Assembly: GCF_900105315.1 (NCBI RefSeq) | Contig: NZ_LT629766.1 | Location: 1,550,001 to 1,614,000 of the forward strand | Direction: 5' to 3' | Length of the DNA stretch: 64,000 bases | From: Brevibacterium siliguriense | GTDB lineage: Bacteria; Actinomycetota; Actinomycetes; Actinomycetales; Brevibacteriaceae | Part shown: positions 53,982 to 62,991 of the stretch, one piece after another | Numbering within the stretch: the first letter of the stretch is position 1 | Layout: each line of letters begins with the position of its first letter | Position numbers and translations under genes: made by a program | Notes under the pieces: generated by a model | Seen by the model: only the letters and a program-made list of their open reading frames with translations | The model's database searches: none | Told to the model about the DNA's origin: nothing

Positions 53982-55650
53982 ACGACGCACCGTCATCCTG
54001 TCCGCTGCGGACCGGGAGCGGCGTCGGGAAGTCGATGCGACGGTAGAAGGACTGCGCTTCCTGCCGGTGGCGGAGAGCGGAGGAGGAGACTCCCATCTGC
54101 TCTTCTGCCTCAGCGAGGCGCGCGGCGGCCTTTCCGGCGAACAACCAGCAGCCTGACCACTGGGCGAGTTCGAGGCCCGCGCGCGAGTGCACGATCGCAG
54201 TCTGCGGTCTGCCCCACAGAAGCTGTGCCTTCGCCATCGACGCATGGGTACTGGCCGCCAGCGGGAAGCGCATGTCCTCGTGGGCGAACCGGAGTGCGGA
54301 GCGGTACCATTCGAAGCATTCCGCATTGCCGTCATCACGAAGGGAACAGGCCACATCGAGCAGGATCGGACCCACATCGGCCTCGGCGGAGTCGTGTCGA
54401 GCAAGGTTCCAGGCCGTGAGTGCGCCGACGACTGCGTCGTGATGTCGACCGGTCCGTCGGTCGATCTGGCTGCGGGTACGCCACCACATAACTTGGCGCG
54501 CCGTGGGCCCAGTTGATTCGCCCACAGCTGCCAGCGCCTCCTCTGCCCGGTGCAGGCGCGACATATGAGTGAGGACGAGGGCACGGATGATGTGGAGCAT
54601 CGCATCGGTTCCCGTCGTTCGCTGGTCGAGCCTCGACGCCTCACCGAGGAGGCGCAAGGCTCGGCGGAGGTCTCCTGTCAGTGCCATGACGGCCACCATG
54701 TCGCGGAGCAGGATCGCACACAGGTTCTCGTGTCCCAACCCGGAGTGGAGCGCTTCCAAACGCTCCAACAGCGACAGTGCTTCGCTGTGGCGCCCTTTCG
54801 CCATGAGGATATAGGCGAGTTCGCGGCGCAGAACCGATCCGCGCATCGTCGGATCCGCCTCATCCTCGGTGTCGGGAATGAGCTCACCAGCGGGATCGAC
54901 GACGGCGAGGTCGGACCGGATCTCCTCCTCACGATTGCGAACGAGCGCTCGCTGAGTGTGGAGCAGGTCCGGACTCGGGTCGAGCCCCAGTTCCTCGAGG
55001 GCCCGGTGCACCTCGACGAATGCGCGGGGCAGTTCCGTGCCCTGCCCCGTGTGCTGCAGGGCCGAGAGCCTGAGGACCTGAGCATGTTCGTTCTCCGGAT
55101 GCTCATGTGTCAGGCGAGTGAGCAGCCTGAGGGCAGCGCTCCCGTCGCCGAACTCCAGATGGAATTCGGCGGATCTTTCCCGAATCCGGGCATACAGAGC
55201 GCGGAGCTCGGACTGCCAGTCCGCCGTACCGGGCAGGTCGACGTCGGGAAACGGTTCCCCGCCCCATTGGGCCGCGGCTGCTTCGAGGCAGCGCAGCGTC
55301 TCGAGGTCATGGTCGGGCATATCCTCGGCGAGGGCGGTCCGGGCGCTGTGCTCGAAGCACCACACGTCGATGGAGTTCTGATTGAGATCGAGTCGGTAGC
55401 CGTTCGGAGAACTGAGCAGAACGCCGTTGCCCAGCTGCTTGCGCAGACGGTGGATCTGGACGTGCAGGCGAGTGGCGACACGTTCGGACCGTTCATCCGG
55501 CCACAGCGCTTCGACGATGAGCGACGCCGGCGTCCAGGTTCGGAGCCGGAGGACCAACAGAGACAGAAGGGCTCGCTGTGTGCGTCCCTGGACCCCACGG
55601 GCCACACCATCATGGAGAATCTCCACGCGCCCCATTACGCGCAATTCCAT
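53914..55650 (-). CDS. SARP/AfsR-type transcriptional activator with BTAD and TPR region
   Basis: A 578-residue regulator. The winged-helix DNA-binding domain is at residues about 1-95 (VEILHDGVARGVQGRTQRALLS... RLHVQIHRLRKQLGNGVLLS), followed by the bacterial transcriptional activation domain to about 245 (LRALYARIRERSAEFHLEFG) and a long helical TPR-like region. SARPs bind heptameric direct repeats to switch on nearby biosynthetic genes. The obvious candidates are the convergent FAD oxidase and perhaps the exporter. ATG 55650 starts at the conserved domain (MELRVMG); a longer frame begins at 55761, next to palindromic copy C, and would add an Arg-rich leader. Confidence 0.88.
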   Translation of the reverse strand: MELRVMGRVEILHDGVARGVQGRTQRALLSLLVLRLRTWTPASLIVEALWPDERSERVATRLHVQIHRLRKQLGNGVLLSSPNGYRLDLNQNSIDVWCFEHSARTALAEDMPDHDLETLRCLEAAAAQWGGEPFPDVDLPGTADWQSELRALYARIRERSAEFHLEFGDGSAALRLLTRLTHEHPENEHAQVLRLSALQHTGQGTELPRAFVEVHRALEELGLDPSPDLLHTQRALVRNREEEIRSDLAVVDPAGELIPDTEDEADPTMRGSVLRRELAYILMAKGRHSEALSLLERLEALHSGLGHENLCAILLRDMVAVMALTGDLRRALRLLGEASRLDQRTTGTDAMLHIIRALVLTHMSRLHRAEEALAAVGESTGPTARQVMWWRTRSQIDRRTGRHHDAVVGALTAWNLARHDSAEADVGPILLDVACSLRDDGNAECFEWYRSALRFAHEDMRFPLAASTHASMAKAQLLWGRPQTAIVHSRAGLELAQWSGCWLFAGKAAARLAEAEEQMGVSSSALRHRQEAQSFYRRIDFPTPLPVRSGQDDGASFKAGQAAQDGSQRIRSPDHMRS

Positions 55651-55762
55651 CCGGCCATCGTAGAGTCCCGCGAAATCAAGCGGAGTACCTCGACGAACCT
55701 CACGAAATCTCCGGCGGGTCGCGGCCACGACCGGCCAGTCGGCCCGGCGGTCGCCGCTCATG

Positions 55763-55824
55763 TCACGCGAAACTCAGAAAAGTCGCCGCCAGTGACGTCT
55801 TTTTCGAGTTTCGCGTTGACTGAG
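55763..55824. repeat. palindromic element, copy C (imperfect)
   Basis: The left arm ACGCGAAACTC and right arm GAGTTTCGCGT match copies A and B, and the same GCGTTGACTGAG end follows, but the centre has diverged. It lies between the SARP and ABC genes, 14 bp after the ABC stop, where it could end ABC transcription before the SARP gene. Confidence 0.8.
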
Positions 55825-55838
55825 CGGGAGCGACCTCG

Positions 55839-57701
55839 TCACCTCGAGGCGAACTGGGTGGCGTAGAGCTCGGCATAGCGGCCGCCGCTGCCCACAAGCT
55901 CGTCATGGGTGCCCTTCTCGACGATGCGACCGGCCTCGACGACGAGGATCGTGTCGGCCTGCCGGATGGTCGAGAGACGGTGCGCGATGACCAGAGCCGT
56001 CCGCCCGTGCATCGCCTGAGCCAAGGCCCGCTGGATCGCGGCCTCATTCGTCGAATCCAACGCCGAGGTGGCTTCATCGAGCACGACGATCTCCGGAGAC
56101 GCCAGCAGCATCCGGGCGATGGTCAGCCGCTGGCGCTCGCCGCCGGAGAGTCGGTACCCGCGCTCGCCGACGACTGTGTCCAGTCCATCGGGCAGCGCTT
56201 CGATGACTCCGGTCAGCTGCGCTCGGTCGATGGCGTCGAGCATCTGCTCCTCGGTGGCATCGGGGCTGACGAGTTGGAGGTTGGCGCGGATCGATTCGTG
56301 GAAGACGTGACCGTCCTGGGTGACAACGCCGACGGCCTCCCGCAGGTCGGCGAACGACAGATCGCGGACATCGACTCCGCCGATGGTGATCTTTCCGCCC
56401 GTGACGTCGTAGAGCCGCGGCAGCAGGGACGCGATCGTCGACTTTCCCGCACCCGAGGAGCCGACGAGGGCGACGGTGTGCCCGGCGGGAATCATGAAGC
56501 TCAGGTCATGGAGAACCTGATCGCCGCCGCGACTGTCGAGCACGGAGACGTCTTCGAGGCTGGCGAGGCTGACCTGCGAAGCACTGGGGTAGGCGAAGTC
56601 GACGTGATCGAACTGCACATCCAGTCCGCCGGCAGGCAGGGACTTCGGCTGCGAGGGCTCCTTGAAATAGGGCACGAGGTCGAGAATCTCGAACACGCGC
56701 TGGAACGACACGACCGCGCTCTGGATGTCCAGGCGTGCATTGGCAAGCATCGTCAGCGGCGTGTAGAGCCTGGTCAGCAGCAGCGCCAGGGTCACGACCT
56801 GACCGGCGTTGAGGTTGCCGAGGACTGCCTGCACACCGCCGACGCCGTAGACCAGAGCCAGTGCCAGGGCGGAGACGAGGGTCAGCGAGGAGACGAACGT
56901 CGACTGCAGCATCGCCACCTTGACCCCGATGTCGCGGACCTGACCCGCACGGTCGGCGAACTCCTCGTTCTCCTTGCGGGGGTTGCCGAAGAGCTTGATC
57001 AGCGTGGCCCCGGCCGCGGAGAACCTCTCGGTCATCCTCGTCGACATGTCGGCAGAGTTGTTCGCGGCCTCGAACTGCAGGGACGCGAGTTTTCCGCTGA
57101 GCATGCGGGTGGGGACGATGAACAGCGGCAGCAGGAGGATCGACATCACGGTCACCTGCCAGGAGATCGTGACCATGACGCCGACGGTCAGTGCCAGGGA
57201 GACGAAGTTAGACACGATTCCCGACAGCGTGTTCGAGAACGCCCGCTGCGCTCCGATGACATCCGTGTTCAGTCGGGAGACCAGGGCGCCGGTGCGCGTG
57301 CGGTTGAAGAACGCGATCGGCATCGACTGCACATGGTCGTAGACAGCTGTGCGCAGGTCGAAGATGAGTCCCTCACCGATCCGTGCGGACAGGTACCGGT
57401 TCGTGATCGAGATGGCCGCATCGGCGATGGCCAACCCGCCGATGGCCACGGCCAGCCACACCACGGTGGAGACGGGGCCGCCGCCGGTGATCGCGTTGAC
57501 GACGTCGCCGGCGAGCACCGGGTTGAGCACGCCGATGGCGGCTGTGAGAACGGAGAGGACGAGGAAGACGATGAGCTTGCGCTTGTGCCTGGCCGCGTAG
57601 CCGGCGATCCTTTTGTAGATGCCAGGCTGGATGCGCGTCTCGGGAGTCTTCTTGCTCTTGACCGAGGAGTACATGAGGTGATGTGCGGACGGCACACTCA
57701 T
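55839..57701 (-). CDS. ABC exporter, fused membrane and ATPase domains
   Basis: A 620-residue half-transporter. Residues about 30-330 form six helices of the type I exporter domain (VFLVLSVLTAAIGVLNPVLA, ALVSRLNTDVIGAQRAFSNT). The ATPase carries Walker A GSSGAGKST near 410, signature LSGGERQR near 513, Walker B VVLDEATSALD and switch AHRLSTI. It probably works as a homodimer or with a partner elsewhere, exporting a lipid, drug or peptide; context (SARP, oxidase) allows a natural product. ATG 57701 follows AAAGGGA. The long upstream frame to 57830 is leader sequence. A 13-bp palindrome upstream may be its operator. Confidence 0.9.
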   Translation of the reverse strand: MSVPSAHHLMYSSVKSKKTPETRIQPGIYKRIAGYAARHKRKLIVFLVLSVLTAAIGVLNPVLAGDVVNAITGGGPVSTVVWLAVAIGGLAIADAAISITNRYLSARIGEGLIFDLRTAVYDHVQSMPIAFFNRTRTGALVSRLNTDVIGAQRAFSNTLSGIVSNFVSLALTVGVMVTISWQVTVMSILLLPLFIVPTRMLSGKLASLQFEAANNSADMSTRMTERFSAAGATLIKLFGNPRKENEEFADRAGQVRDIGVKVAMLQSTFVSSLTLVSALALALVYGVGGVQAVLGNLNAGQVVTLALLLTRLYTPLTMLANARLDIQSAVVSFQRVFEILDLVPYFKEPSQPKSLPAGGLDVQFDHVDFAYPSASQVSLASLEDVSVLDSRGGDQVLHDLSFMIPAGHTVALVGSSGAGKSTIASLLPRLYDVTGGKITIGGVDVRDLSFADLREAVGVVTQDGHVFHESIRANLQLVSPDATEEQMLDAIDRAQLTGVIEALPDGLDTVVGERGYRLSGGERQRLTIARMLLASPEIVVLDEATSALDSTNEAAIQRALAQAMHGRTALVIAHRLSTIRQADTILVVEAGRIVEKGTHDELVGSGGRYAELYATQFASR

Positions 57702-57823
57702 AGCGGGTCCCTTTCTGCTGTCGAAACGACCGAGCATGCACGGGGGTTCCCGTGGCGGCGCGAGGATCGCTCGCATCCGGTCGCCGCCGCAGCCGGGTGG
57801 CCTGCCGGCGGTGAGTAGGTCAG

Positions 57824-57836
57824 TGCACACTGTGCA
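57824..57836 (-). promoter_or_regulatory. candidate operator upstream of the ABC exporter
   Basis: TGCACACTGTGCA is a perfect 13-bp palindrome, 123 bp upstream of the exporter ATG, overlapping a TTGCAC that could be a -35 box on the minus strand. It fits a repressor site; the regulator is not identified. Confidence 0.45.
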
Positions 57837-57888
57837 ACCGTCGGAGGGGTGAAACTATTTCCTCAGCACCACGCGAGTCCCCTCACAA

Positions 57889-57904
57889 CCTCGCCGAGGC
57901 GGCC
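57889..57904. repeat. intergenic CCTCGCCGAGGCGGCC copy
   Basis: An exact 16-bp copy of the interspersed motif lies in the gap between the divergent exporter leader and the 3' end of coaA, 35 bp past the coaA stop. No terminator hairpin is evident there. Confidence 0.8.
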
Positions 57905-57938
57905 GTGCCGTCCAAGGCCCCGGGCCCCGACGACTCCG

Positions 57939-58976
57939 TCACAGCTTCCGCAGCTGCACCTTCCGGATCGTATGGTCGGAGGATTTGTGGAGCACGAGGT
58001 CGGCTCGGCCGCGGCTGGGCTGGACGTTCTCGCGCAGGTTCGGGAAGTTGATGGAGTCCCAGATCTCCGTGGCCAGCGTGACCGCCTCGTCATCGTCGAG
58101 CTGCGAGTACCGGTGGAAGTAGGAGTCCTCGTCCTGGAATGCACCGTGCTTGAGTTTGAGGAACCGCGAGATGTACCACTGGCGGATATCACGGGAGCGC
58201 GCGTCGACGTAGACGGAGAAGTCGAAGTAGTCGCTGATGGCCAAGCCCACGGTTCCGTCCTGACGGGGACGGGCGGGTTGGAGGACGTTGAGGCCCTCGA
58301 CGATGAGCACGTCCGGGGAGCGCACGACCACCTCGGCGCCGGGAACGATGTCATAGGTGTGGTGCGAGTACACGGGGGCGCGGACCTCGGGGGCCCCGGA
58401 TTTCACGGCGGAGATGAACTTGAGCAGCTTGCGCCGGTCGTAGGATTCGGGGAAACCCTTCCGCCCGTTGAGGCGGCGACGGTCGAGCTCGGCATTCGGG
58501 TAGAGGAATCCGTCGGTGGTGATGAGTTCGACGCGCGGAGTATCGGGCCAGCGGGCGAGCAGTTCGCGCAGCACACGTGCCGTCGTCGACTTGCCCACGG
58601 CCACCGATCCGGCGACGCCGATGACGAAGGGCGTGCGCTTGGCGTCCTGCGGTTCCAATCCGCGATCGTGCAGCGGAGAGAAGAATTCCCTGGTCAGGTC
58701 GTGTTTCGCCCGCCGTGCGGACACGTAGAGGTTGAGCAGCCGTGACAGGGGCAGATAGACCTGGGCCACCTCGTCGAGGTTGATCCGATCCCCGAGACCA
58801 CGCAGCCGTTCGATATCGCGCTGCTTCAGCGGCAGCGGAGTGGCCTGGGCGAGCGTACCCCACACCTCCCGATCGAACTCCCAGAACGGAGACGTCGTGT
58901 CCGGTTCGCTGCGCCGAGCGGTATTGAGGCCGGCGAGCTTGCGCGCACGGTCCAACTGAGGGTCGACATGGCTCAT
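57939..58976 (-). CDS. coaA: type I pantothenate kinase
   Basis: CoaA phosphorylates pantothenate, the controlling step of CoA synthesis. The 345-residue protein is of normal length, with the P-loop [17 protein letters not shown] near residue 116, [30 protein letters not shown] and [10 protein letters not shown], all typical of the type I (CoA-inhibited) enzyme. ATG 58976 gives the usual [11 protein letters not shown] start. It is divergent from glmS, an arrangement frequent in actinobacteria. Confidence 0.96.
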   Translation of the reverse strand: MSHVDPQLDRARKLAGLNTARRSEPDTTSPFWEFDREVWGTLAQATPLPLKQRDIERLRGLGDRINLDEVAQVYLPLSRLLNLYVSARRAKHDLTREFFSPLHDRGLEPQDAKRTPFVIGVAGSVAVGKSTTARVLRELLARWPDTPRVELITTDGFLYPNAELDRRRLNGRKGFPESYDRRKLLKFISAVKSGAPEVRAPVYSHHTYDIVPGAEVVVRSPDVLIVEGLNVLQPARPRQDGTVGLAISDYFDFSVYVDARSRDIRQWYISRFLKLKHGAFQDEDSYFHRYSQLDDDEAVTLATEIWDSINFPNLRENVQPSRGRADLVLHKSSDHTIRKVQLRKL

Positions 58977-59035
58977 TCCACCATTGTGTCATGCGTCATG
59001 TTCGTCGCCGGCGCCAGGGCGGACACCGGCCCCAC

Positions 59036-59051
59036 CCTCACCGAGGCGGCC
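59036..59051. repeat. CCTCACCGAGGCGGCC copy in the coaA-glmS gap
   Basis: A one-mismatch copy of the interspersed motif lies 113-128 bp before the glmS ATG in the divergent promoter region. No other regulatory pattern was recognised, and no glmS ribozyme is expected in this phylum. Confidence 0.75.
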
Positions 59052-59163
59052 TCAGCCTTATAGCCCTCTCCATCGCCCGCGTGCGCGTGCAGTTCGTCAC
59101 GTTGACCCGATCGTGACTCGCCGAAATACCCGAGATCGGCCAACAGTGCGTAAAATCTCCCTC

Positions 59164-61038
59164 ATGTGTGGAATCGTTGGCTATGTATCCCAGGCCCCCG
59201 TTGACAACGCCGATCACACGGCGCTCGATGTCGTGCTCGGCGGCCTGAAGAGGCTTGAGTACCGCGGTTATGACTCGGCCGGTGTCGCGCTCGTGACGCC
59301 CGAGGGGCAGCTCGCCTCGGCGAAGAAGGCCGGAAAGTTCTCCGCCCTGATCGAAGAGATCGAGGCCAACCCGCTGCCGGCGGCGCAGACGGGAATCGGC
59401 CACACCCGCTGGGCCACTCACGGAGGGCCCACCGACCTCAACGCCCACCCGCACCTGGCCGACGGCGGCAAGCTCGCGCTCATCCACAACGGAATCATCG
59501 AGAATTTCGCCCTCCTGAAGAAGGACCTCGTTGCCGAGGGCGTCGAGTTCCTCTCCGAGACTGACACCGAGGTGGCCGCCGCCCAGCTGGCGAAGAACTA
59601 CAAGGCGACCGGCGACCTCACTGCCGCGATGCGCAAGACCGCCACCGAACTCGAGGGCGCGTTCACCCTGCTCGCCGTCCACGCCGATGCTCCCGGCCAG
59701 GTCGTCGCCGCCCGCCGGAACTCTCCGCTGGTCATCGGCCTCGGCGAGGGAGAGAACTTCCTCGGCTCCGACGTCGCCGCGTTCATCGACTACACCCGCA
59801 CGGCCGTCGAGATCGGCCAGGACGAGGTCGTCACCATCACCCCGGAGACGGTCACGATCACGGACACCGACGGCAACCCCGTCAAGGGTGAGCAGTTCGA
59901 GGTCGACTGGGACACCGCATCGGCGGAGAAGGGCGGCTTCTCGTCCTTCATGGACAAGGAGATCCACGACCAGCCGCAGGCCGTGGCCGATACCCTGCTC
60001 GGCCGCCTCGACACCGAGGGCCGTTTGACGCTCGACGAGATGCACATCGACGAGAGCGTGCTCAAGTCCGTGGACAAGATCGTCGTCATCGCCTGCGGCA
60101 CCGCCGCCTACGCCGGTCAGGTCGCGAAGTACGCGATCGAGCACTGGTGCCGCATCCCCACCGAGGTGGAGCTGGCCCACGAATTCCGCTACCGGGATCC
60201 GGTGGTCACGGAGAAGACGCTCGTCGTGGCGATCTCGCAGTCCGGGGAGACCATGGACACGATCATGGCCGTCCGCCACGCTCGTCAGCAGGGTGCGAAG
60301 GTCATCGCGATCTGCAACACCTTCGGTTCGACGATCCCGCGCGAATCCGATGCCGCGCTCTACACACACGCCGGCCCGGAGATCGCCGTGGCCTCGACGA
60401 AGGCGTTCCTGTCCCAGGTCGTCGCCTGCTATCTGCTCGGCCTCTACCTCGCTCAGCTGCGGGGCAACAAGTTCCGCGATGAGATCGGCACGATCCTCGC
60501 CGAGCTGCAGTCGATCCCTGCGAAGATCCAGCACATCCTCGACGAGACGAAGTCGCAGGTCCTCGCCCTGGCCGATCGCAACCAGGAAGTCGGTTCGGTG
60601 TTGTTCCTCGGCCGCCACGTCGGATACCCGGTGGCGATGGAGGGTGCGCTCAAGCTCAAGGAGCTCGCCTACATCCATGCCGAGGGATTCGCCGCCGGTG
60701 AGCTCAAGCACGGACCGATCGCGCTCATCGACGACGGTCAGCTCGTCATCATCGTCGTCCCCTCCAAGCGCGGCCGGGATTCGCTGCATGCGAAGGTCAT
60801 CTCGAACATCCAGGAAGTCCGCGCCCGTGGTGCGAACACCGTCGTCATCGCCGAGGAGGGTGACGAAGAGGTCGACCAGTTCGCCTCCGAGGTCATCTAC
60901 GTGCCCGAGACGACGACGCTGATGGCGCCGCTGCTGACGACCGTTCCGCTGCAGATCTTCGCGATGGAGCTGGCCACGGCCAAGGGCCTCGACGTCGACC
61001 AGCCGCGCAACCTCGCGAAGTCGGTCACGGTCGAGTAA
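59164..61038 (+). CDS. glmS: glutamine-fructose-6-phosphate aminotransferase
   Basis: GlmS makes glucosamine-6-phosphate from fructose-6-phosphate and glutamine. The 624-residue protein starts MCGIVGYVSQ, with Cys2 the glutaminase nucleophile after Met removal, and HTRWATHG in the amidotransferase half. The two SIS domains contain ACGTAAYAGQVAKY, ISQSGETMDTI and, at the end, DVDQPRNLAKSVTVE. The in-frame extension to 58984 is rejected because Cys must be N-terminal. acpS follows after 10 bp. Confidence 0.97.
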   Translation: MCGIVGYVSQAPVDNADHTALDVVLGGLKRLEYRGYDSAGVALVTPEGQLASAKKAGKFSALIEEIEANPLPAAQTGIGHTRWATHGGPTDLNAHPHLADGGKLALIHNGIIENFALLKKDLVAEGVEFLSETDTEVAAAQLAKNYKATGDLTAAMRKTATELEGAFTLLAVHADAPGQVVAARRNSPLVIGLGEGENFLGSDVAAFIDYTRTAVEIGQDEVVTITPETVTITDTDGNPVKGEQFEVDWDTASAEKGGFSSFMDKEIHDQPQAVADTLLGRLDTEGRLTLDEMHIDESVLKSVDKIVVIACGTAAYAGQVAKYAIEHWCRIPTEVELAHEFRYRDPVVTEKTLVVAISQSGETMDTIMAVRHARQQGAKVIAICNTFGSTIPRESDAALYTHAGPEIAVASTKAFLSQVVACYLLGLYLAQLRGNKFRDEIGTILAELQSIPAKIQHILDETKSQVLALADRNQEVGSVLFLGRHVGYPVAMEGALKLKELAYIHAEGFAAGELKHGPIALIDDGQLVIIVVPSKRGRDSLHAKVISNIQEVRARGANTVVIAEEGDEEVDQFASEVIYVPETTTLMAPLLTTVPLQIFAMELATAKGLDVDQPRNLAKSVTVE

Positions 61039-61048
61039 GGACGCGAGC

Positions 61049-61513
61049 ATGGCGATTCTGGGGATCGGCACGGACATCGCCGATGTGCCGCGCTTCGCTG
61101 AGCATATCGAACGGGTGCCCGAGCTGCTCGACCGTCTGCTCACCCCGGCCGAGCAGCTCAAACGCAATGGCAAACGCCGCACGGATGCGTCCCTGGCTGC
61201 GCGGTTCTCCGCGAAGGAGGCGCTGAAGAAGGCGATCGGCTTTCCCGGATGGCTGCCCTGGCAGTCCGCCGAGGTGGTCCCCGCGCGGTCCGGCGCGCCC
61301 AGCTTCCGTCTGCGCGGGCTCGTCCTCGAACATTTCCATGCCATCGGCGGGACGAACATCCACCTGTCGATCACCCACGATGCGCACCTGACGATGACGT
61401 TCGTCATCGCGGAGGGCGACGGGCCGTCGCTGAGCCCCGGCATCGAGGGAGCCGCCGAGCACTTCACCCATTCGATGTACGGGAAGGGTGCCCGCCTCGG
61501 CGAGGTGCCGTGA
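61049..61513 (+). CDS. acpS: holo-[acyl-carrier-protein] synthase
   Basis: AcpS transfers 4'-phosphopantetheine from CoA to acyl carrier protein. The 154-residue protein has ILGIGTDIADVPRF, with the Mg-binding Asp near residue 9, and RFSAKEALKKAIG with the second Mg-ligand Glu near 58. SITHDAHLTMTFVIAEG closes the fold. It is about 30 residues longer than classical AcpS, mainly at the C-terminus (GIEGAAEHFTHSMYGKGARL). It lies 10 bp after glmS and near nnr, the conserved actinobacterial order. The motif CCTCGGCGAGG falls at its 3' end. Confidence 0.93.
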   Translation: MAILGIGTDIADVPRFAEHIERVPELLDRLLTPAEQLKRNGKRRTDASLAARFSAKEALKKAIGFPGWLPWQSAEVVPARSGAPSFRLRGLVLEHFHAIGGTNIHLSITHDAHLTMTFVIAEGDGPSLSPGIEGAAEHFTHSMYGKGARLGEVP

Positions 61514-61595
61514 CACTGGACGCTCCGGGGCACAGGTCGGTGGACAGGGGCGACGCCACGGCCGCGGGTCTGCGCGGTGGTAATAGACTCAGGGC

Positions 61596-62909
61596 ATGAG
61601 TTCACTTCCCAACGACACCGCCCCGGACGCCATCGTACCCGCCGCCCCGACGATCCCGACCCTCGCCGAGGCAGCCGCCGCCCAGGTGCATCTGCCCACC
61701 GCCGATGACGCGAACGACATCGCTCCCGGACTGGTCACCCTCCGCCGGGCTCTGCACGAGAACGTCGAGGTCGGACTCGGCCTGCCGGTGACGCAGAAGC
61801 TCGTCCTCGACGCCATCGAAGGCCTCGACGTCGAGGTCACAACGGGGGAGAAGCTGTCGTCGATCGTCGTCGTTCTGCGCGGCGGTGCCCGCAAGGAGGA
61901 CTCGAGCGGGGTCGTGCCGGCCGTCCTCCTGCGCGGGGACATGGACGGACTGCCCGTCACCGAGGCGACTGGATTCGACTTCGCGTCCACCTCGGGGAGG
62001 ATGCACGCCTGCGGCCACGACCTGCACACGGCCGGGCTCGTCGGCGCACTCAAACTCCTCCACCGCGACCGCGACTCCCTGCCCGGCGACGTAGTGTTCA
62101 TGTTCCAACCCGGCGAAGAAGGCTATGACGGAGCCGGGAAGATGATCGACGAGGGCGTCCTCGACGCCGCCGGTCCCCGTGTCAAGGCCGCGTTCGGCAT
62201 CCACGTCTCCGCCGACGCCGACCTCGGTGTCGCCAGCTCCCGCCCCGGGCCGTATATGGCGGCGTTCTCGAAGATGACGATCACCGTCAACGGCAAGGGC
62301 ACGCACGCCTCCCGCCCGGCCACCGGCAAGGACCCCATCCAGGTCGGCGCCATGCTCGTGGGCCAGCTGCAGGAATACGTCACCCGTCGCTTCGACATCT
62401 TCGACCCTCTCGTTGTCACCGTCGGTCAGTTCAACGGCGGCACCGCCCCCAACGTCGTCCCCGACTTCGCGACCTTGGTCGTCAGTGTGCGGACGTTCTC
62501 GGAGTCAGTGACTTCCCGTGCCGAGGCGGAGCTGCCTCAGCTCGTCCGTGACCTCGTCGACGCCCATGGTCTGTCCGCCGACGTCGAGTACGAACAGATT
62601 CTTCCCCCGACGATCAACGACGACGCCGAAGCCGAGTTCTTCCTGGCCACCTTCACCGATCTCTTCGGTGCGGAGCGGACCGTGCGCAATGCGAATCCGC
62701 TGCCCGGCTCCGAGGACTTCTCCCGCGTCCTCGATGTCGTGCCGGGAGCCTATGGTCACTTCGGAGTCGCGTGGCCTAATCTGCCGGTCGACGAACGCGA
62801 AGCCAACCATTCCCCGCGCGCTCGCCACAGCGACGATGGGCTGGCCGACCAGGCTCTGTTCCTCGCGCATCTGGCGGGGCGACGGCTGACTCAGTTGGCC
62901 GAGGGCTGA
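61596..62909 (+). CDS. M20-family amidohydrolase (hippurate hydrolase/aminoacylase type)
   Basis: A 437-residue metal-dependent amidohydrolase. The M20D landmarks are LRGDMDGLPVTEATGFDF, MHACGHDLHTAGLVGALKLL, MFQPGEEGYDGAGKMIDEGV and NPLPGSEDFSRVLDVVPGA near the C-terminus, with a dimerisation domain in the middle (KGTHASRPATGKDPIQVGA). Such enzymes cleave N-acyl amino acids, IAA conjugates or amino-acid amides; the substrate is not evident. The 45-residue N-terminal Ala/Pro-rich leader contains a motif copy. The neighbours (acpS, nnr) do not suggest a pathway. Confidence 0.92.
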   Translation: MSSLPNDTAPDAIVPAAPTIPTLAEAAAAQVHLPTADDANDIAPGLVTLRRALHENVEVGLGLPVTQKLVLDAIEGLDVEVTTGEKLSSIVVVLRGGARKEDSSGVVPAVLLRGDMDGLPVTEATGFDFASTSGRMHACGHDLHTAGLVGALKLLHRDRDSLPGDVVFMFQPGEEGYDGAGKMIDEGVLDAAGPRVKAAFGIHVSADADLGVASSRPGPYMAAFSKMTITVNGKGTHASRPATGKDPIQVGAMLVGQLQEYVTRRFDIFDPLVVTVGQFNGGTAPNVVPDFATLVVSVRTFSESVTSRAEAELPQLVRDLVDAHGLSADVEYEQILPPTINDDAEAEFFLATFTDLFGAERTVRNANPLPGSEDFSRVLDVVPGAYGHFGVAWPNLPVDEREANHSPRARHSDDGLADQALFLAHLAGRRLTQLAEG

Positions 62910-62991
62910 TCCACCCGACTCTGGCACGTGTGCGTGAGAAGGCTTACGGTGCAATGAGGAACCCGAACGTGACGATGTGCAGGAGCAGTCG

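Noticed and set aside
55905-57818. 637-residue antisense ORF across the ABC exporter
   Set aside because: Shadow of a clear ABC transporter on the other strand, with no conserved motif of its own.
59038-61605. 855-residue antisense ORF across glmS and acpS
   Set aside because: It mirrors two fully conserved genes; long antisense frames are expected in GC-rich coding DNA.
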